From the NCBI GenBank assembly GCA_905214625.1, contig CAJMMQ010000012.1:17794-81793 (forward strand): a stretch of 64,000 nt of DNA, written 5' to 3'. Within the stretch, counting starts at the first letter, position 1. Each line of letters begins with the position of its first letter. This document shows, piece after piece, positions 26,456 to 36,518 of this stretch. A program made the translations under genes and the position numbers. This stretch comes from an uncultured bacterium. GTDB lineage: Bacteria; Bacteroidota; Bacteroidia; Bacteroidales; Bacteroidaceae. The notes beneath the pieces are model-generated. The model searched no databases and was not told where the DNA came from. It saw only the letters and a list, made by a program, of their open reading frames with translations.

Positions 26456-27556
26456 ATGTCATTAAAATGTGGTATAGTAGGACTGCCTAACGTGGGCAAG
26501 TCTACGATTTTCAACTGCCTGTCGAGCGCAAAGGCACAGGCAGCCAACTTTCCTTTTTGCACCATAGAACCTAACGTCGGCGTGATAACAGTGCCCGACG
26601 AACGCCTCACAAAGCTCGCCGAGATTGTTCATCCGGGACGCATCGTGCCCGCAACCTGCGAGATTGTGGACATTGCCGGACTTGTTAAGGGTGCCAGCAA
26701 GGGCGAAGGCCTGGGCAACAAGTTCCTCGGAAACATACGCGAAACCGACGCTATAATACACGTGCTGCGCTGCTTCGACGACGACAACATCACTCACGTT
26801 GACGGCAGCATCGACCCTATACGTGACAAGGAGATTATCGACACCGAGCTGCAGCTGAAGGACCTGGAGACCATTGAGAGCCGCCTGACCAAGCAGCAGA
26901 AGGTGGCTGCCGCCGGAAACAAGGAGGCAAAAATAGAAGTAGGGGTGCTCGAGGCATACAAAGAGGTGCTCGAACAGGGCAAAAACGCACGCGTGGTTGA
27001 GTTTGAGAGCAAGGAAGAGCAGGACGCAGCGCACAACCTGTTTCTGCTTACGGCTAAGCCCGTGCTGTATGTATGCAACGTAGACGAGGCATCGGCCAAG
27101 ACCGGCAACGACTACAGCCGCCGCGTTGAGGAGGTGGCAAAGGCCGAAGGCGCCGAGGTGCTCGTAATAGCAGGCAAGACAGAAGAAGACATTGCAAGCC
27201 TTGAGACATACGAAGACAAGCAGATGTTCCTCGACGAGCTGGGCCTTGAAGAGAGCGGCGTAAACCGCCTGATAAAGAAAGCCTATGCCCTGCTTAACCT
27301 CGAGACATTCATCACCGCAGGCGAGATGGAGGTCAAGGCATGGACATATCACAAGGGCTGGAAGGCTCCGCAGTGTGCCGGCGTAATCCACACCGACTTC
27401 GAGAAGGGCTTTATCCGCGCCGAGGTGATAAAGTATGACGACTACATCAAATACGGCTCTGAGGCCGCCGTGCGCGAAGCCGGCAAGCTGGGCATCGAGG
27501 GCAAGGAATATGTTGTGCAGGACGGCGACATCATGCACTTCAGGTTTAATGTATAA
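26456..27556 (+). CDS. ychF: Ribosome-binding ATPase YchF (Obg-family)
   Basis: A 366-residue Obg-like P-loop protein that prefers ATP to GTP and binds the ribosome. G1 is GLPNVGKST (residues 8-16). G4 is VCNVDE, the altered NxxE form that explains ATP specificity, in place of NKxD. A coiled-coil insert ([20 protein letters not shown]...) interrupts the G domain and a TGS domain ends the protein ([15 protein letters not shown]...[14 protein letters not shown]). The length is standard for the family. Confidence 0.97.
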   Translation: MSLKCGIVGLPNVGKSTIFNCLSSAKAQAANFPFCTIEPNVGVITVPDERLTKLAEIVHPGRIVPATCEIVDIAGLVKGASKGEGLGNKFLGNIRETDAIIHVLRCFDDDNITHVDGSIDPIRDKEIIDTELQLKDLETIESRLTKQQKVAAAGNKEAKIEVGVLEAYKEVLEQGKNARVVEFESKEEQDAAHNLFLLTAKPVLYVCNVDEASAKTGNDYSRRVEEVAKAEGAEVLVIAGKTEEDIASLETYEDKQMFLDELGLEESGVNRLIKKAYALLNLETFITAGEMEVKAWTYHKGWKAPQCAGVIHTDFEKGFIRAEVIKYDDYIKYGSEAAVREAGKLGIEGKEYVVQDGDIMHFRFNV

Positions 27557-27582
27557 ATTTTAAGAGCAAAAGAGGCTTGAAA

Positions 27583-27768
27583 GAGTAGTTAAAGGAGTTA
27601 AAGCAGTTACCGCTCCCTGTGGTCGCTCAGGAGTTAAAGTCAAATGCCTTTAAACCTGCGCACCATAAGAACATTAACTGCATAGGCTCTGCTCAACAGG
27701 CAAGGCTAATGACTTTAACTACCAGCAGGCCCAAGCCTGCGATAACTCCTTTAACTACTCTAACTACA
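27583..27768. repeat. 9-bp-repeat inverted element, copy C
   Basis: The left arm has GTAGTTAAAGGAGTTAAAGC, then an insert beginning CCGCTCCC, then GGAGTTAAAGTCAAATGC. The right arm (27715-27768) is inverted and carries its own mini-hairpin GCAGG-CCCAA-GCCTGC. It sits between ychF and lgt, directly downstream of the ychF stop. Confidence 0.7.
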
Positions 27769-27783
27769 TAAATATTATCTATC

Positions 27784-28635
27784 ATGATTTCCAACCTACT
27801 CTACATCCTGTGGAATCCCAATCTGGTGGCTTTTCACATCGGAAGTTTCTCCATACGCTGGTACTCGCTGTGCTGGCTCATAGGTCTTGCGGCTGCGTAC
27901 TTCATAGTAAAACGGCTATACAAGGAGCAGAAGATAAAGCCGGAGCTGTTCGACCCGCTGTTCATCTACTGCTTCGTGGGCATACTGATAGGCGCCCGAC
28001 TGGGCCATTGCCTGTTCTATGAGCCGAGCTACTTCCTGTCGAGCGGCAAGCACATGGTGGAGATGATACTGCCTATACACTTCATGGCCGACGGCTCGTG
28101 GAAGTTTACCGGATACGAGGGACTGGCAAGCCACGGAGGAACAATCGGACTTATCATTGCCCTCTGGCTCTACGTGCGCCGCACAAAGGTGAACATCTGG
28201 CGAGTGCTCGACAACGTGGCTATAGCAACACCTCTAACGGCATGCTGCATACGACTGGGCAACCTGATGAACTCTGAGATAATAGGCAAGGCAACCGACG
28301 TGCCTTGGGCGTTCATCTTTGAGCGTGTGGACATGATTCCGCGCCACCCGGGACAGCTCTACGAAGCCATAGCCTACGCCATTTTCTTCGTCATAGGCTG
28401 GTATTTCTACCGCAAAAAGCCGCAGCGCGTGGGCACGGGATTCTTCTTCGGACTCTGCATAACGCTCATCTTCACGGCACGATTCTTCATAGAGTTCACC
28501 AAGGACATACAGGAAGACTTCGAGGCATCGATGCTGCTCAACATGGGCCAGCTGCTCAGCATCCCGTTCGTAATCGTCGGACTGCTCTGCATGAAGGGCG
28601 GAAAATGGATGCAGAAACTGGGCATTGAGAAGTAA
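27784..28635 (+). CDS. lgt: Prolipoprotein diacylglyceryl transferase
   Basis: A 283-residue inner-membrane enzyme that adds diacylglycerol to the lipobox Cys of prolipoproteins. It has about seven hydrophobic helices, the conserved [12 protein letters not shown] segment near residue 75 and SHGGTIG. The signature [21 protein letters not shown] and the RHPGQLYEA motif follow. It serves all lipoproteins, including the two in this window (40525 and 55988). The length is normal. Confidence 0.96.
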   Translation: MISNLLYILWNPNLVAFHIGSFSIRWYSLCWLIGLAAAYFIVKRLYKEQKIKPELFDPLFIYCFVGILIGARLGHCLFYEPSYFLSSGKHMVEMILPIHFMADGSWKFTGYEGLASHGGTIGLIIALWLYVRRTKVNIWRVLDNVAIATPLTACCIRLGNLMNSEIIGKATDVPWAFIFERVDMIPRHPGQLYEAIAYAIFFVIGWYFYRKKPQRVGTGFFFGLCITLIFTARFFIEFTKDIQEDFEASMLLNMGQLLSIPFVIVGLLCMKGGKWMQKLGIEK

Positions 28636-28658
28636 AAATACTGAATACAGGGATATCT

Positions 28659-28714
28659 AAAAACCGGAAAAATAGGGAAATTTTGCGTAAATTTCCTTAT
28701 TTTTCCGGTTTTTT
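28659..28714. terminator. Hairpin upstream of fic / after lgt (twin 1)
   Basis: Arms at 28659-28683 and 28688-28712 pair almost fully (AAACCGGAAAAATA... with ...TATTTTTCCGGTTT) around a GCG centre and end in a T-run. The central 41 bp recurs after the Fic gene with a single difference. It could act as a terminator on both strands. Confidence 0.65.
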
Positions 28715-28715
28715 C

Positions 28716-28747
28716 TTGGTTTATCAAACTATTTTTCACTATCTTTG
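28716..28747 (+). promoter_or_regulatory. Promoter of the Fic gene
   Basis: TTG at 28716-28718 and TATCTTTG at 28740-28747 fit the Bacteroidetes -33/-7 pattern with 21 bp spacing. The leader would be about 100 nt. Confidence 0.55.
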
Positions 28748-28851
28748 CCTTGCGGACATAAGATGCTTGCCGGCAAGGACAATCTAAAAAACTTTGTTTT
28801 ACGATTGCTTTCGTATCCGCCTCTCATTGTATCACAGCATATAATCCAAAT

Positions 28852-30153
28852 ATGATTGAACATACGCCCAAACCCGAACAAAAGCATTTCCAAGAAGCCG
28901 TAAAACTGCTTTACAACCCGGAAATATCGCAGCTGATGAAGAAAATAAACAGCGAATATTACTACTGGGACAAGGTGAAATATGTCGCTCCGTCAGGGAT
29001 TGACCCTGCTGTGCTGTGGCAAGCCGTGAAGCTTCAGCGCATGATGAACGCCAAGAGCGTAACGTTCGGCAAATATAACTTTCATTTCACCATAACGGAG
29101 CAGATGCTGGCCCTGCTGCACGAGTTTGACATGAACATAGGCGGCAGCCTCGGAACTAAAAGCCTGATACCAGAAAACGACAAGAGTTTTTACCTTGTAA
29201 GCTCGATAATGGAAGAAGCCATAGCCTCGAGCCAGATGGAAGGAGCCTCGACAACGCGCAAGGTGGCCAAGGAGATGCTGCGCAAGAAGCTGAAGCCGAG
29301 AGATAAAAGCCAGTGGATGATTGCCAACAACTACGCCACGATACGCTATCTCTCAGAACACAGACAGGACGAATTTTCGGTGGAAAAACTGCTTGAGATA
29401 CATAAATACATATCTTCAGAAACTCTTGACAACAAAAACGATGAAGGGAACATACGCCAGACAGATGACATTGTTGTGATGAACGGCATCACAGGCGACA
29501 TAGCCCACACACCGCCGCCTCACGAAGAAACACGCCAACTGCTTGAAGAGCTGTGCTCGTTCGCCAACAACGACGTCCCCGACAGCTTTATCCATCCGAT
29601 AATAAAGGGCATTATCATACACTTCATGCTTGCCTTCATACATCCCTTTGTCGACGGCAACGGGCGCACGGCGCGCTCGCTGGTCTACTGGTACATGATG
29701 AAAAAGGGCTACTGGCTCACCGAATACCTGTCAATATCAAGGATTATCTACACCAACAAGGCAAAATACGAAAGGGCATTCCTGTATACAGAAAACGACG
29801 ATAACGACCTGTCTTACTTCATACAGTTCAACCTCGTGACGATGAAAAAGGCGTATGAGGAACTTAAACGATACCTGCAACGCAAAATCAGCGAACGCGA
29901 CAGCATACTGATGTTCAAAGGCGTAAGGGGAATTAACCAGCGGCAGGCGCACATACTGAAAGTAATAGCCGAAAAAGGAAACGAGATACTTACTGTGAAA
30001 GAGGTGGCAACACGCTTCAACATAACAGGACATACGGCTCGCACCGACTTGCAGGGACTTGTAAGACAAGGCTTTATGGCCGAAATGCCGCTCGACAACA
30101 AAACCATGGGATATATCAAAGCCGACGGTTTTGAAGACAAACTAAAACAATAA
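28852..30153 (+). CDS. Fic family protein (predicted AMPylator) with C-terminal winged helix
   Basis: 433 residues. The catalytic motif is complete: HPFVDGNGRTAR at 264-275 (consensus HPFx[D/E]GNGR). An N-terminal inhibitory motif S126-xxx-E130-G131 (SSQMEG) precedes it, which is the class II arrangement where the glutamate blocks ATP until relieved. Residues about 360-425 form a winged helix-turn-helix (RQAHILKVIAEKG...ATRFNITGHTARTDLQGLVRQG), suggesting DNA binding or autoregulation. The target is unknown. The gene has its own promoter and is bracketed by two near-identical 41-bp hairpins, which suggests an acquired cassette (inference). Confidence 0.92.
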   Translation: MIEHTPKPEQKHFQEAVKLLYNPEISQLMKKINSEYYYWDKVKYVAPSGIDPAVLWQAVKLQRMMNAKSVTFGKYNFHFTITEQMLALLHEFDMNIGGSLGTKSLIPENDKSFYLVSSIMEEAIASSQMEGASTTRKVAKEMLRKKLKPRDKSQWMIANNYATIRYLSEHRQDEFSVEKLLEIHKYISSETLDNKNDEGNIRQTDDIVVMNGITGDIAHTPPPHEETRQLLEELCSFANNDVPDSFIHPIIKGIIIHFMLAFIHPFVDGNGRTARSLVYWYMMKKGYWLTEYLSISRIIYTNKAKYERAFLYTENDDNDLSYFIQFNLVTMKKAYEELKRYLQRKISERDSILMFKGVRGINQRQAHILKVIAEKGNEILTVKEVATRFNITGHTARTDLQGLVRQGFMAEMPLDNKTMGYIKADGFEDKLKQ

Positions 30154-30155
30154 AC

Positions 30156-30206
30156 AAACGGAAAAATAGGGAAACTTTGCGTAAATTTCCTTATTTTTCC
30201 GTTTCT
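30156..30206. terminator. Hairpin after fic (twin 2)
   Basis: Starts three bases after the Fic stop. Its core, from GGAAAAATAGGGAAAC to TTATTTTTCC, matches the hairpin at 28659 over 41 bp with one mismatch. It probably terminates fic and, read the other way, the minus-strand GNAT gene that ends at 30243. Confidence 0.65.
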
Positions 30207-30242
30207 ATTCCACAATATAACCTGTCATTTGCCACGCATATA

Positions 30243-30725
30243 TCATAGCTTCAGCTCAAAATCCACCACGTCGAGCCAGCGCCCGAGCTTGTAGCCTACA
30301 TCGTGAAAATGCGACGCCTGACTGAAGCCCAGCTTGCGGTGAAGCTCTATGCTCGCCTCGTTGCAGCCCGTTATGCAGGCTATCAGCACCTTGTATCCGC
30401 GCCGGCGGCACTCGTCTATCAGGCGGCGCATAAGGGCAGTGCCGAGGCCGCGGTGAATGAATTCGGGCGACAGATAAATCGTTGTCTCATAAGTGTTACA
30501 GTAGGCTGCGCGCTCTTTCCACGGATGAGCGTAGCATATTCCTGCCACGCGGCCGTCTTCCTCAGCCACGAAATAAGGGCAGCTTGCCGATATGTGCCCC
30601 ACCCTTTCGGCCATCTGCTCCTCGGTTAGCGTCTCGGTCTCAAAAGTCTCAACGCCCTCTACGATGTATCTGTTGTAGAGCGCGGTTATCTCCTTGATGT
30701 CTTTTTTCTCAACAAAACGTATCAT
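30243..30725 (-). CDS. GNAT N-acetyltransferase (phosphinothricin acetyltransferase-like)
   Basis: A 160-residue acetyl-CoA-dependent transferase. IRFVEKKDIKEITALYNRYI and ETFETE at the N-terminus and the acetyl-CoA loop LSPEFIHRGLGTALM (R/Q-x-x-G-x-G/A form) are typical of the PAT/bar-like subgroup. ASIELHRKLGFSQASHFHDVGYKLGRWLDVV closes the fold. In most bacteria these acetylate methionine sulfoximine or related amino-acid analogues; the substrate here is unproven. Confidence 0.88.
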   Translation of the reverse strand: MIRFVEKKDIKEITALYNRYIVEGVETFETETLTEEQMAERVGHISASCPYFVAEEDGRVAGICYAHPWKERAAYCNTYETTIYLSPEFIHRGLGTALMRRLIDECRRRGYKVLIACITGCNEASIELHRKLGFSQASHFHDVGYKLGRWLDVVDFELKL

Positions 30726-30744
30726 AATAAATCTGTTAAAATCA

Positions 30745-30832
30745 TGTTTGCGTCCTTTCGCCGTCTAAAAGGTATCGTTTTGCACGACGAAAGGCCACCT
30801 TTTGGAGGCCAAAACACGGCCTTTTGCAATTC
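30745..30832. repeat. 22-bp-period intergenic element, copy 5
   Basis: Units start at 30745, 30767, 30789 and 30811. The order GGTATC, GGCCACC, CACGGCC for units 2 to 4 is the same as in copy 3, so whole elements, not only units, are homologous. Confidence 0.85.
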
Positions 30833-30966
30833 ACTGAAACACAACCGGTTACGCATGCTGCCACGGTGCGTCTGCCTCTACCCTAAAACCGCAAGCCGGT
30901 GAGGCATGCTGCCACGGCATTACCGGCCTTGGCGTGCCCCTGCATAAAATGGCCGCAGCCACGAGA

Positions 30967-32304
30967 TCAGTCCCCGACCGCTTCAGTATCGGCAGCTTTC
31001 ATGCCGGCTTTGGCGTTGGAATACATGCGCACAATGATGTCGCACGCCTGCTCAAGCGTCATCGAGCCTGTGTTAATCATCAGGTCGTAGTTGCGCGGAT
31101 CGTCCCAGCGCTGCCCCGTGTAATACTCATAGTGAGTGGCTCTGGCGCGGTTGATACGCCTTGTCTCGGCCTCGGCCTTATCGCGGCTCATGCCATACTC
31201 CGACGTACATCGGCTTATGGCCGTGTCGCGGTCGGCATAGCAGTAGACTCTCACCACGCCCCTGCGGCCCTTCAGCACAAAGTCGGCGCAGCGCCCCACG
31301 ATTACGCACGCCTCCTTGTCGGCCAGCTGCTGCACAATCTTGCTTTCGGCAAGGAAGAGCACGTCGTCGTCCGACAGTCCCCTGCCCGCCTGTGTGCCGT
31401 AGCCCTGCGACAGTATGCATTTCAGCCAGAACGACGGTATGGTCTGCTCGTTGCGCCTTATATAGTCTTCGTCTATGCCGCTGCTCTTTGCCGCCATCTT
31501 TATGAACTCGCGGTCGTAGAGCCTCACGCCGAGCCTCGAGGCCAGCATCTCGCCCAGCATGTGGCCTCCGCTGCCAAACTCGCGGGCTATGGTAACCACC
31601 ACGTTTGCCGGCGCTGCGGCAGCCTTGCCCTCAGTCTTGGCAGAGTAGCCCAGCACGCCGTTGAGCACACGGCAGAACGGTGTGAGGAAGTGAACTATCG
31701 GCCCCACGAGCAGCGCCGCTGCCACCGTGCCCTCGCGCACGCCGTGGATGCCGCCTATGAATATCATAGAGAACGCACAGGCAAGTATTACGTTGCCCAC
31801 GTCGAAGCCCAGTTTAACGTAGCCGAAGTCGCCGCCTATGCGCCTTGCCAGCACCCTGACGAAAAACTCGCCGGCCACCATGGCCACGTCGGCCTTAACC
31901 TCGAGCGTTATGCCGCACGCCAGAATGACGCATCCGGCGAGCATGCTGAGCAGCTGCATGGGATAGGCCTCGGGATGAAGCCACGACAGCGACGCCATTG
32001 ATATGTCGATAAACGTGCCGAAACACAGCGTGACGGGTATCTGTATTAGATACATGCGGAGGTCGGCGCGCAGCTGTGAGCGGCTCATCATGAGCGGCTC
32101 TGTGGCCACAAAAAGAAGGTTTACGATGATGGTCCACTGCCCCATGGTCAGGGGCGTGAACATGCTCAGCACGTAGTTTACGCTCGTTATGGGCGACGTG
32201 CCAAGCAGAGCCTTGGTGATGAAGGCTATGCCGTAGGCGTTAATAAACATCGAAATAACAAAAAGAATGTAACGCCTTGTTAGAAATATTGTCTTTTTCT
32301 GCAT
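30967..32304 (-). CDS. Integral membrane domain (YczE/YitT-like) fused to a cytidylate kinase-like domain
   Basis: 445 residues. Residues 1 to about 235 contain six or so hydrophobic helices (RRYILFVISMFINAYGIAFITKALLGTSPITS opens) of the DUF6198/YczE type. Residues about 243-435 form a cytidylate-kinase-like P-loop domain: VVTIAREFGSGGHMLGEMLA (glycine loop), LYDREFIKMAAK, VIVGRCADFVLK, and RINRARATHYEYYTGQRW in the lid region. In one polypeptide this would place a nucleotide kinase fold on the inner face of the membrane. Substrate and transported species are unknown. It is monocistronic. Confidence 0.82.
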   Translation of the reverse strand: MQKKTIFLTRRYILFVISMFINAYGIAFITKALLGTSPITSVNYVLSMFTPLTMGQWTIIVNLLFVATEPLMMSRSQLRADLRMYLIQIPVTLCFGTFIDISMASLSWLHPEAYPMQLLSMLAGCVILACGITLEVKADVAMVAGEFFVRVLARRIGGDFGYVKLGFDVGNVILACAFSMIFIGGIHGVREGTVAAALLVGPIVHFLTPFCRVLNGVLGYSAKTEGKAAAAPANVVVTIAREFGSGGHMLGEMLASRLGVRLYDREFIKMAAKSSGIDEDYIRRNEQTIPSFWLKCILSQGYGTQAGRGLSDDDVLFLAESKIVQQLADKEACVIVGRCADFVLKGRRGVVRVYCYADRDTAISRCTSEYGMSRDKAEAETRRINRARATHYEYYTGQRWDDPRNYDLMINTGSMTLEQACDIIVRMYSNAKAGMKAADTEAVGD

Positions 32305-32747
32305 AATATTTTGACTTGAAAAACAAATCTGTTATAATGGAGAATTGAGAATGGAGAATGGATAATTATGATTTGACTTGAGGGGTATGTTGACGCCGGA
32401 TGTTGAGCGTGCTGCCGGTGTGGCAGGTCTTATGCTGCCGATGTGATTCTTCTTTTACGGATGTTGTGATATCCCCTGCAACTATTCTGTTCTCCTTTCT
32501 GATTATGCTATCCTTTCTTTTGTTTTATTCTCCACGGAGAAATGTTCTCCTTTGTATTGTATTCTGATTTAAATCACGGCGCAGAACTTATTATCAGTGT
32601 GCGTATATGTTGATGGCTTACGACATTCATTCATGCCGACGGCCATAGAATTAAAATATCCGGGAGGGCGCCATGCGGTGCCTTGTCTGTTAATTTTCTG
32701 CCCATACGACAGCGCGCGGCGCGCTATTAAGGCAGCCCCGCCCTGCC
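32305..32747. other. Gap between the kinase-fusion gene and mutS
   Basis: No gene seen in 443 bp. It holds an AT-rich 'gaattgagaatggagaatgg' filler typical of Bacteroidales at 32339 and a small palindrome TTCTCC-AC-GGAGAA at about 32531. After the mutS stop (minus strand) there are two GC-rich hairpins, GGCAG...CTGCC and AGCGCGC...GCGCGCT, that may help to end mutS transcription. Confidence 0.5.
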
Positions 32748-35375
32748 CTATTTGCCTGTAACTATGCGCTTAATGTCGTTCAGTTTGTTGAGCGCCTCCA
32801 CGGGCGTAAGGTTGTTGATGTCGAGGCCGAGAATCTCGTCGCGCACCTGGCACAGCACCGGGTCGTCGAGCTGGAAGAAGCTCAATTGCATGCCTCCGCG
32901 GCTCATGTTTATCTTCTCTGCCGAAGGCTTGCCCACTCCGCCCACCTGCGCGTTGTCGGCCTCAAGCTCCTTCAGTATGGTCTCTGCCCTCTTCACGATG
33001 CTCTTTGGCATGCCGGCTATCTGCGCCACGTGTATACCGAACGAGTGCTCAGAGCCGCCCGGCTCGAGCTTTCTGAGGAAGATAACCTTGCCGCCCGACT
33101 CTCTTACGCTTACGTTGAAGTTCTTTATTCGGGCAAAGTTCTTCTCCATCTCGTTGAGCTCGTGATAGTGAGTGGCAAAGAGCGTGCGCGCCTGAGCCTT
33201 TGCATGCTCGTGCAGATACTCCACAATGGCCCACGCAATGCTTATTCCGTCGTATGTGGACGTGCCTCGGCCAAGCTCGTCGAAGAGCACCAGCGAGCGC
33301 GGAGTTACGTTGTTGAGGATGTTGGCGGCCTCGGTCATCTCCACCATGAAGGTAGACTCACCCAGCGATATGTTGTCCGACGCTCCCACACGTGTGAATA
33401 TTTTGTCCACCAGACCTATTCTCGCGCTCTCTGCCGGCACGAAACATCCTATCTGGGCCAACAGTACTATCAGTGCCGTTTGGCGCAGCAGAGCCGATTT
33501 TCCGGCCATGTTCGGACCTGTGATTATTATTATCTGCTGCTTCTTGTCGTCCAAGTATATATCATTGGGCACGTAGCTCTCGCCCACGGGCAGCTGTGTC
33601 TCTATCACGGGGTGGCGGCCCTGACGTATGTCCAAGACCACGTTGTCGGCATCTATGTCAGGCCTTATGTAGCCGTGCTCCTCGGCCGTCTTGGCAAACG
33701 AGAGCAGACAGTCGAGCCTGGCTATTAGCGATGCGTCGGTCTGTATGGCCGGTATGTATTCCTGCATTGACAGCACCAGCTCGGAGAACAGCTTGCTCTC
33801 GAGCTGCAGAATCTTGTCTTCCGCGCCCAGAATCTTCTCCTCATACTCCTTCAGCTCCTGCGTGATATACCGCTCTGCGTTGGCCAGCGTCTGCTTTCTC
33901 ACCCACTCTGCCGGCACCTTGTCCTTGTAGATGTTGCGCACCTCGAGGTAGTAGCCGAACACGTTGTTGTATCCTATCTTCAGCGAAGATATGCCCGTCA
34001 GCTCGGTTTCGCGCTCCTGTATCTTCAGCAGATAGTCCTTGCCGCTGTAGGCAATGTCGCGCAGCTCGTCGAGCTCGCTGCTCACGCCGTTCTTTATCAC
34101 GCCTCCCTTGCTCACGAGCTGCGGCGAGTCGTCGTTGACCTCGCGCTCAATGCGGTCGCGCAGGCCCTCGCACAGCCCCATCTGGTCGCCTATGCGGCGC
34201 AGCACAGCGTTGTCTGCCTCCAGGCATGCACGCCTTACGGGCACCAAAGCCTGCAGGGCCGTCTTGAGCTGCACCACCTCGCGCGGCGACACACGCCCCA
34301 CGGCCACCTTCGATATGATGCGCTCCAGGTCGCCTATGCAGTGGAGCTGACTGTCGAGAAGTTCCTTAAATTCGGGATGACGGAAGAAATATTCAACCAC
34401 GTCGAGCCTGTCCTCTATCACACGTGCGTCCCTCAGCGGAAACACCACCCAGCGTTTCAGCATGCGCGCGCCCATCGGCGACACGGTGCGGTCTATCACG
34501 TCGAGCAGCGACGAGCCGTCGTCCTGCATTGGCTGCAGCAGCTCCAGGGAGCGTATGGTAAACTTGTCGAGCCTTACGTAGCGTTCTTCCTCAATGCGCG
34601 AGAGCGAAGTTATGTGGCCTATCTGCGTGTGCTGCGTCATTTCGAGATACTGAAGTATGGCTCCGCTGGCCACCACCCCGCTCCTGAGATGCTCCACGCC
34701 GAAGCCTTTGAGCGACTTAACGTCGAAATGCCTAAGCAGCTTCTGGTTGGCGGCCTGCTCCGTAAACACCCAGTCGTCGAGCTCGAAGGTGAAGAACTTG
34801 TTGCCGAACCAGCGTTCAAACTCAGCCCTGCGGCCCCGCTCAAAGAGCACTTCCTTCGGCGAGAAGTTTACGAGCAGCTTCTCAACATAGTCGTAAGAGC
34901 CTTCGCCCGTAAGGAACTCGCCGGTAGATATGTCGAGAAACGCCACGCCGCATGCCGTCTTTCCGAAGTTGACGGCAGCCAGAAAGTTGTTTTCCTTGTA
35001 GTTAAGCACGTTGTCGGTCATGGCCACTCCGGGCGTAACCAGTTCGGTTATGCCTCTCTTAACGAGCTTCTTGGTGAGCTTTGGGTCCTCCAGCTGGTCG
35101 CATATAGCCACCCTCCTGCCCGCCCTTACCAGCTTTGGCAGGTATGTGTCGAGCGCGTGATGCGGAAATCCGGCCATCTCCGTAGGGTCTTTCGAGCCTC
35201 CGTTGTTGCGCCTTGTGAGCGTTATGCCAAGTATCTTGCTTGCGTCTACGGCGTCCTGAAGGTATGTCTCATAAAAGTCTCCGCAACGAAACAGCAGCAG
35301 CGCGTCGGGGTGTTTGGCCTTCAGCGACATAAACTGTTTCATCATCGGGGTTAGTTCGTTGTCTTTCTTTGCCAT
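32748..35375 (-). CDS. mutS: DNA mismatch repair protein MutS
   Basis: An 875-residue mismatch-binding ATPase. The N-terminal mismatch-recognition domain has the family start [30 protein letters not shown], with the conserved Phe-Tyr-Glu wedge (GDFYE). The C-terminal ATPase has Walker A GPNMAGKS near residues 620-627, a Walker B/D-loop region [16 protein letters not shown] and ATHYHEL. The length is standard for MutS1. It is monocistronic on the minus strand and joins uvrC, polA, the AlkD-like gene and the SF1 helicase as repair functions in the window. Confidence 0.98.
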   Translation of the reverse strand: MAKKDNELTPMMKQFMSLKAKHPDALLLFRCGDFYETYLQDAVDASKILGITLTRRNNGGSKDPTEMAGFPHHALDTYLPKLVRAGRRVAICDQLEDPKLTKKLVKRGITELVTPGVAMTDNVLNYKENNFLAAVNFGKTACGVAFLDISTGEFLTGEGSYDYVEKLLVNFSPKEVLFERGRRAEFERWFGNKFFTFELDDWVFTEQAANQKLLRHFDVKSLKGFGVEHLRSGVVASGAILQYLEMTQHTQIGHITSLSRIEEERYVRLDKFTIRSLELLQPMQDDGSSLLDVIDRTVSPMGARMLKRWVVFPLRDARVIEDRLDVVEYFFRHPEFKELLDSQLHCIGDLERIISKVAVGRVSPREVVQLKTALQALVPVRRACLEADNAVLRRIGDQMGLCEGLRDRIEREVNDDSPQLVSKGGVIKNGVSSELDELRDIAYSGKDYLLKIQERETELTGISSLKIGYNNVFGYYLEVRNIYKDKVPAEWVRKQTLANAERYITQELKEYEEKILGAEDKILQLESKLFSELVLSMQEYIPAIQTDASLIARLDCLLSFAKTAEEHGYIRPDIDADNVVLDIRQGRHPVIETQLPVGESYVPNDIYLDDKKQQIIIITGPNMAGKSALLRQTALIVLLAQIGCFVPAESARIGLVDKIFTRVGASDNISLGESTFMVEMTEAANILNNVTPRSLVLFDELGRGTSTYDGISIAWAIVEYLHEHAKAQARTLFATHYHELNEMEKNFARIKNFNVSVRESGGKVIFLRKLEPGGSEHSFGIHVAQIAGMPKSIVKRAETILKELEADNAQVGGVGKPSAEKINMSRGGMQLSFFQLDDPVLCQVRDEILGLDINNLTPVEALNKLNDIKRIVTGK

Positions 35376-35493
35376 GATCTGTTGTGGGTTGCCTGTATGT
35401 TTTGGTCTGTAAGTCAGGCACTATGGGTTATTTTCAAGCTGCAAACTTACTAATTTTTTTCCAATTTCAGACTGCCTGAAAAGGAAAAACAGC

Positions 35494-35557
35494 TGAAAAC
35501 CGGAAATTGGAAGACAATTAAGCGGCTATTCTTAATTTCTTCCAATTCCCGGTTTTC
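35494..35557. repeat. Hairpin between mutS and the Thr/Lys-rich protein gene
   Basis: TGAAAACCGGAAATTGGAAG (35494 on) pairs with CTTCCAATTCCCGGTTTTCA (to 35557) with small bulges. The ACCGG-AAAT arms resemble the Fic-flanking hairpins but the sequence differs. Confidence 0.6.
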
Positions 35558-35592
35558 AAATCCCAATTCTCAATTTATAAAAGAGTTTATTG

Positions 35593-36429
35593 TCATCGTT
35601 TTCCGCCGAAATTCTTGGTCGGAGTAGATTTCTGCGTTGTGTTCACCTTGCCCGATGTTATTGTCGCGGGCTTGCTTCCGGTGCTTCTTACGGGCTTTGT
35701 ACCGCTGAACGAGCCTGTGGTCTTGCCCGTGTTCTTGTTGGATGTGCCCGTACCTCTCGACGGCTTGCTTGTCGTGGGCTTATTTGTCGTGGCCGAAGGC
35801 TTCTTGGCTGTTGTAGGCTTGCCGTGCGACGTTGTGCCCGTGGCCGGTTTTTTCGTAGTGACCGCATGACCCGAATTTGTCGGTTTAGAGGGCTTCGGGG
35901 TTGTGGTCACGCTGTGGCCCGAGTGGTTTGTGGTGCCCGTCCTTACCGGTGTCAGCTTATGCGCGCTGCTGTATGTGCGGCCCTTATACCAGCTCTTGCC
36001 CCCGTTGCTGCGCCAGCTGTGGCCTCCGCGGTAGGTGGTGTAGACCGACGGGCGACTGTAATAATAGTAAGAGCGGTCGGTGTAGCGCGTGTATATGCTG
36101 TATCTGAAGCCCGAACTCCAGTAGACCGGACGGTAGAAATATGTCCTGGATATGTACATGTTATACTGTGCCGCGGTGAGCACATAGCTCAGGTCGAGAT
36201 TGCGGCGCGTCCAGCACGTGGAGTAGAGGTCGTCCTGATAGTTGAGCGCCATGAGATAGTCGAGGTTAATCTCATACACGGCGTCGTACTGACTCTCATA
36301 GAGTCCCAGTTCGTATGCCATCTTGTCTGTAAGGAACAGGGCCTCCTCACGGGCCTGCGAATATGTCATTGCCTGTAACGTAACCGTAGTTATCATCATT
36401 ATGATGAAGGATGTAAGTAATCTTTTCAT
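35593..36429 (-). CDS. Secreted protein with Tyr-rich body and long Thr/Lys/Ser/Gly-rich tail
   Basis: 278 residues from the ATG at 36429; the open frame extends 9 bp to a TTG. A signal peptide (MKRLLTSFIIMMITTVTLQA) is followed by about 110 ordered residues (YSQAREEALFLTDKMAYELGL..., a Tyr-rich stretch RYTDRSYYYYSRPSVY). The last 130 or so are low complexity, built from repeats of the KPxxTTxKP, GTTSHGKP and SGHAVTTKKP type. Such tails suggest a surface-exposed, basic, unfolded region. I recognise no catalytic domain. A -7 box TATCTTTG lies upstream. Confidence 0.7.
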   Translation of the reverse strand: MKRLLTSFIIMMITTVTLQAMTYSQAREEALFLTDKMAYELGLYESQYDAVYEINLDYLMALNYQDDLYSTCWTRRNLDLSYVLTAAQYNMYISRTYFYRPVYWSSGFRYSIYTRYTDRSYYYYSRPSVYTTYRGGHSWRSNGGKSWYKGRTYSSAHKLTPVRTGTTNHSGHSVTTTPKPSKPTNSGHAVTTKKPATGTTSHGKPTTAKKPSATTNKPTTSKPSRGTGTSNKNTGKTTGSFSGTKPVRSTGSKPATITSGKVNTTQKSTPTKNFGGKR

Positions 36430-36486
36430 AACCGTCAATTTTTAAAATGTTAGACAATCAGCAGTCTTGAACAACTGTTCTGAGAG

Positions 36487-36518
36487 CAAAGATAGTGAAA
36501 ATTGCGCTACACTGCAAG
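36487..36518 (-). promoter_or_regulatory. Promoter of the Thr/Lys-rich protein gene
   Basis: TATCTTTG (minus strand, 36494-36487) with TTGC about 20 bp upstream fits the -33/-7 pattern. The leader is about 50 nt. The rest of the 36430-36837 gap shows only a small CCTAC/GTAGG hairpin near 36550. Confidence 0.55.
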
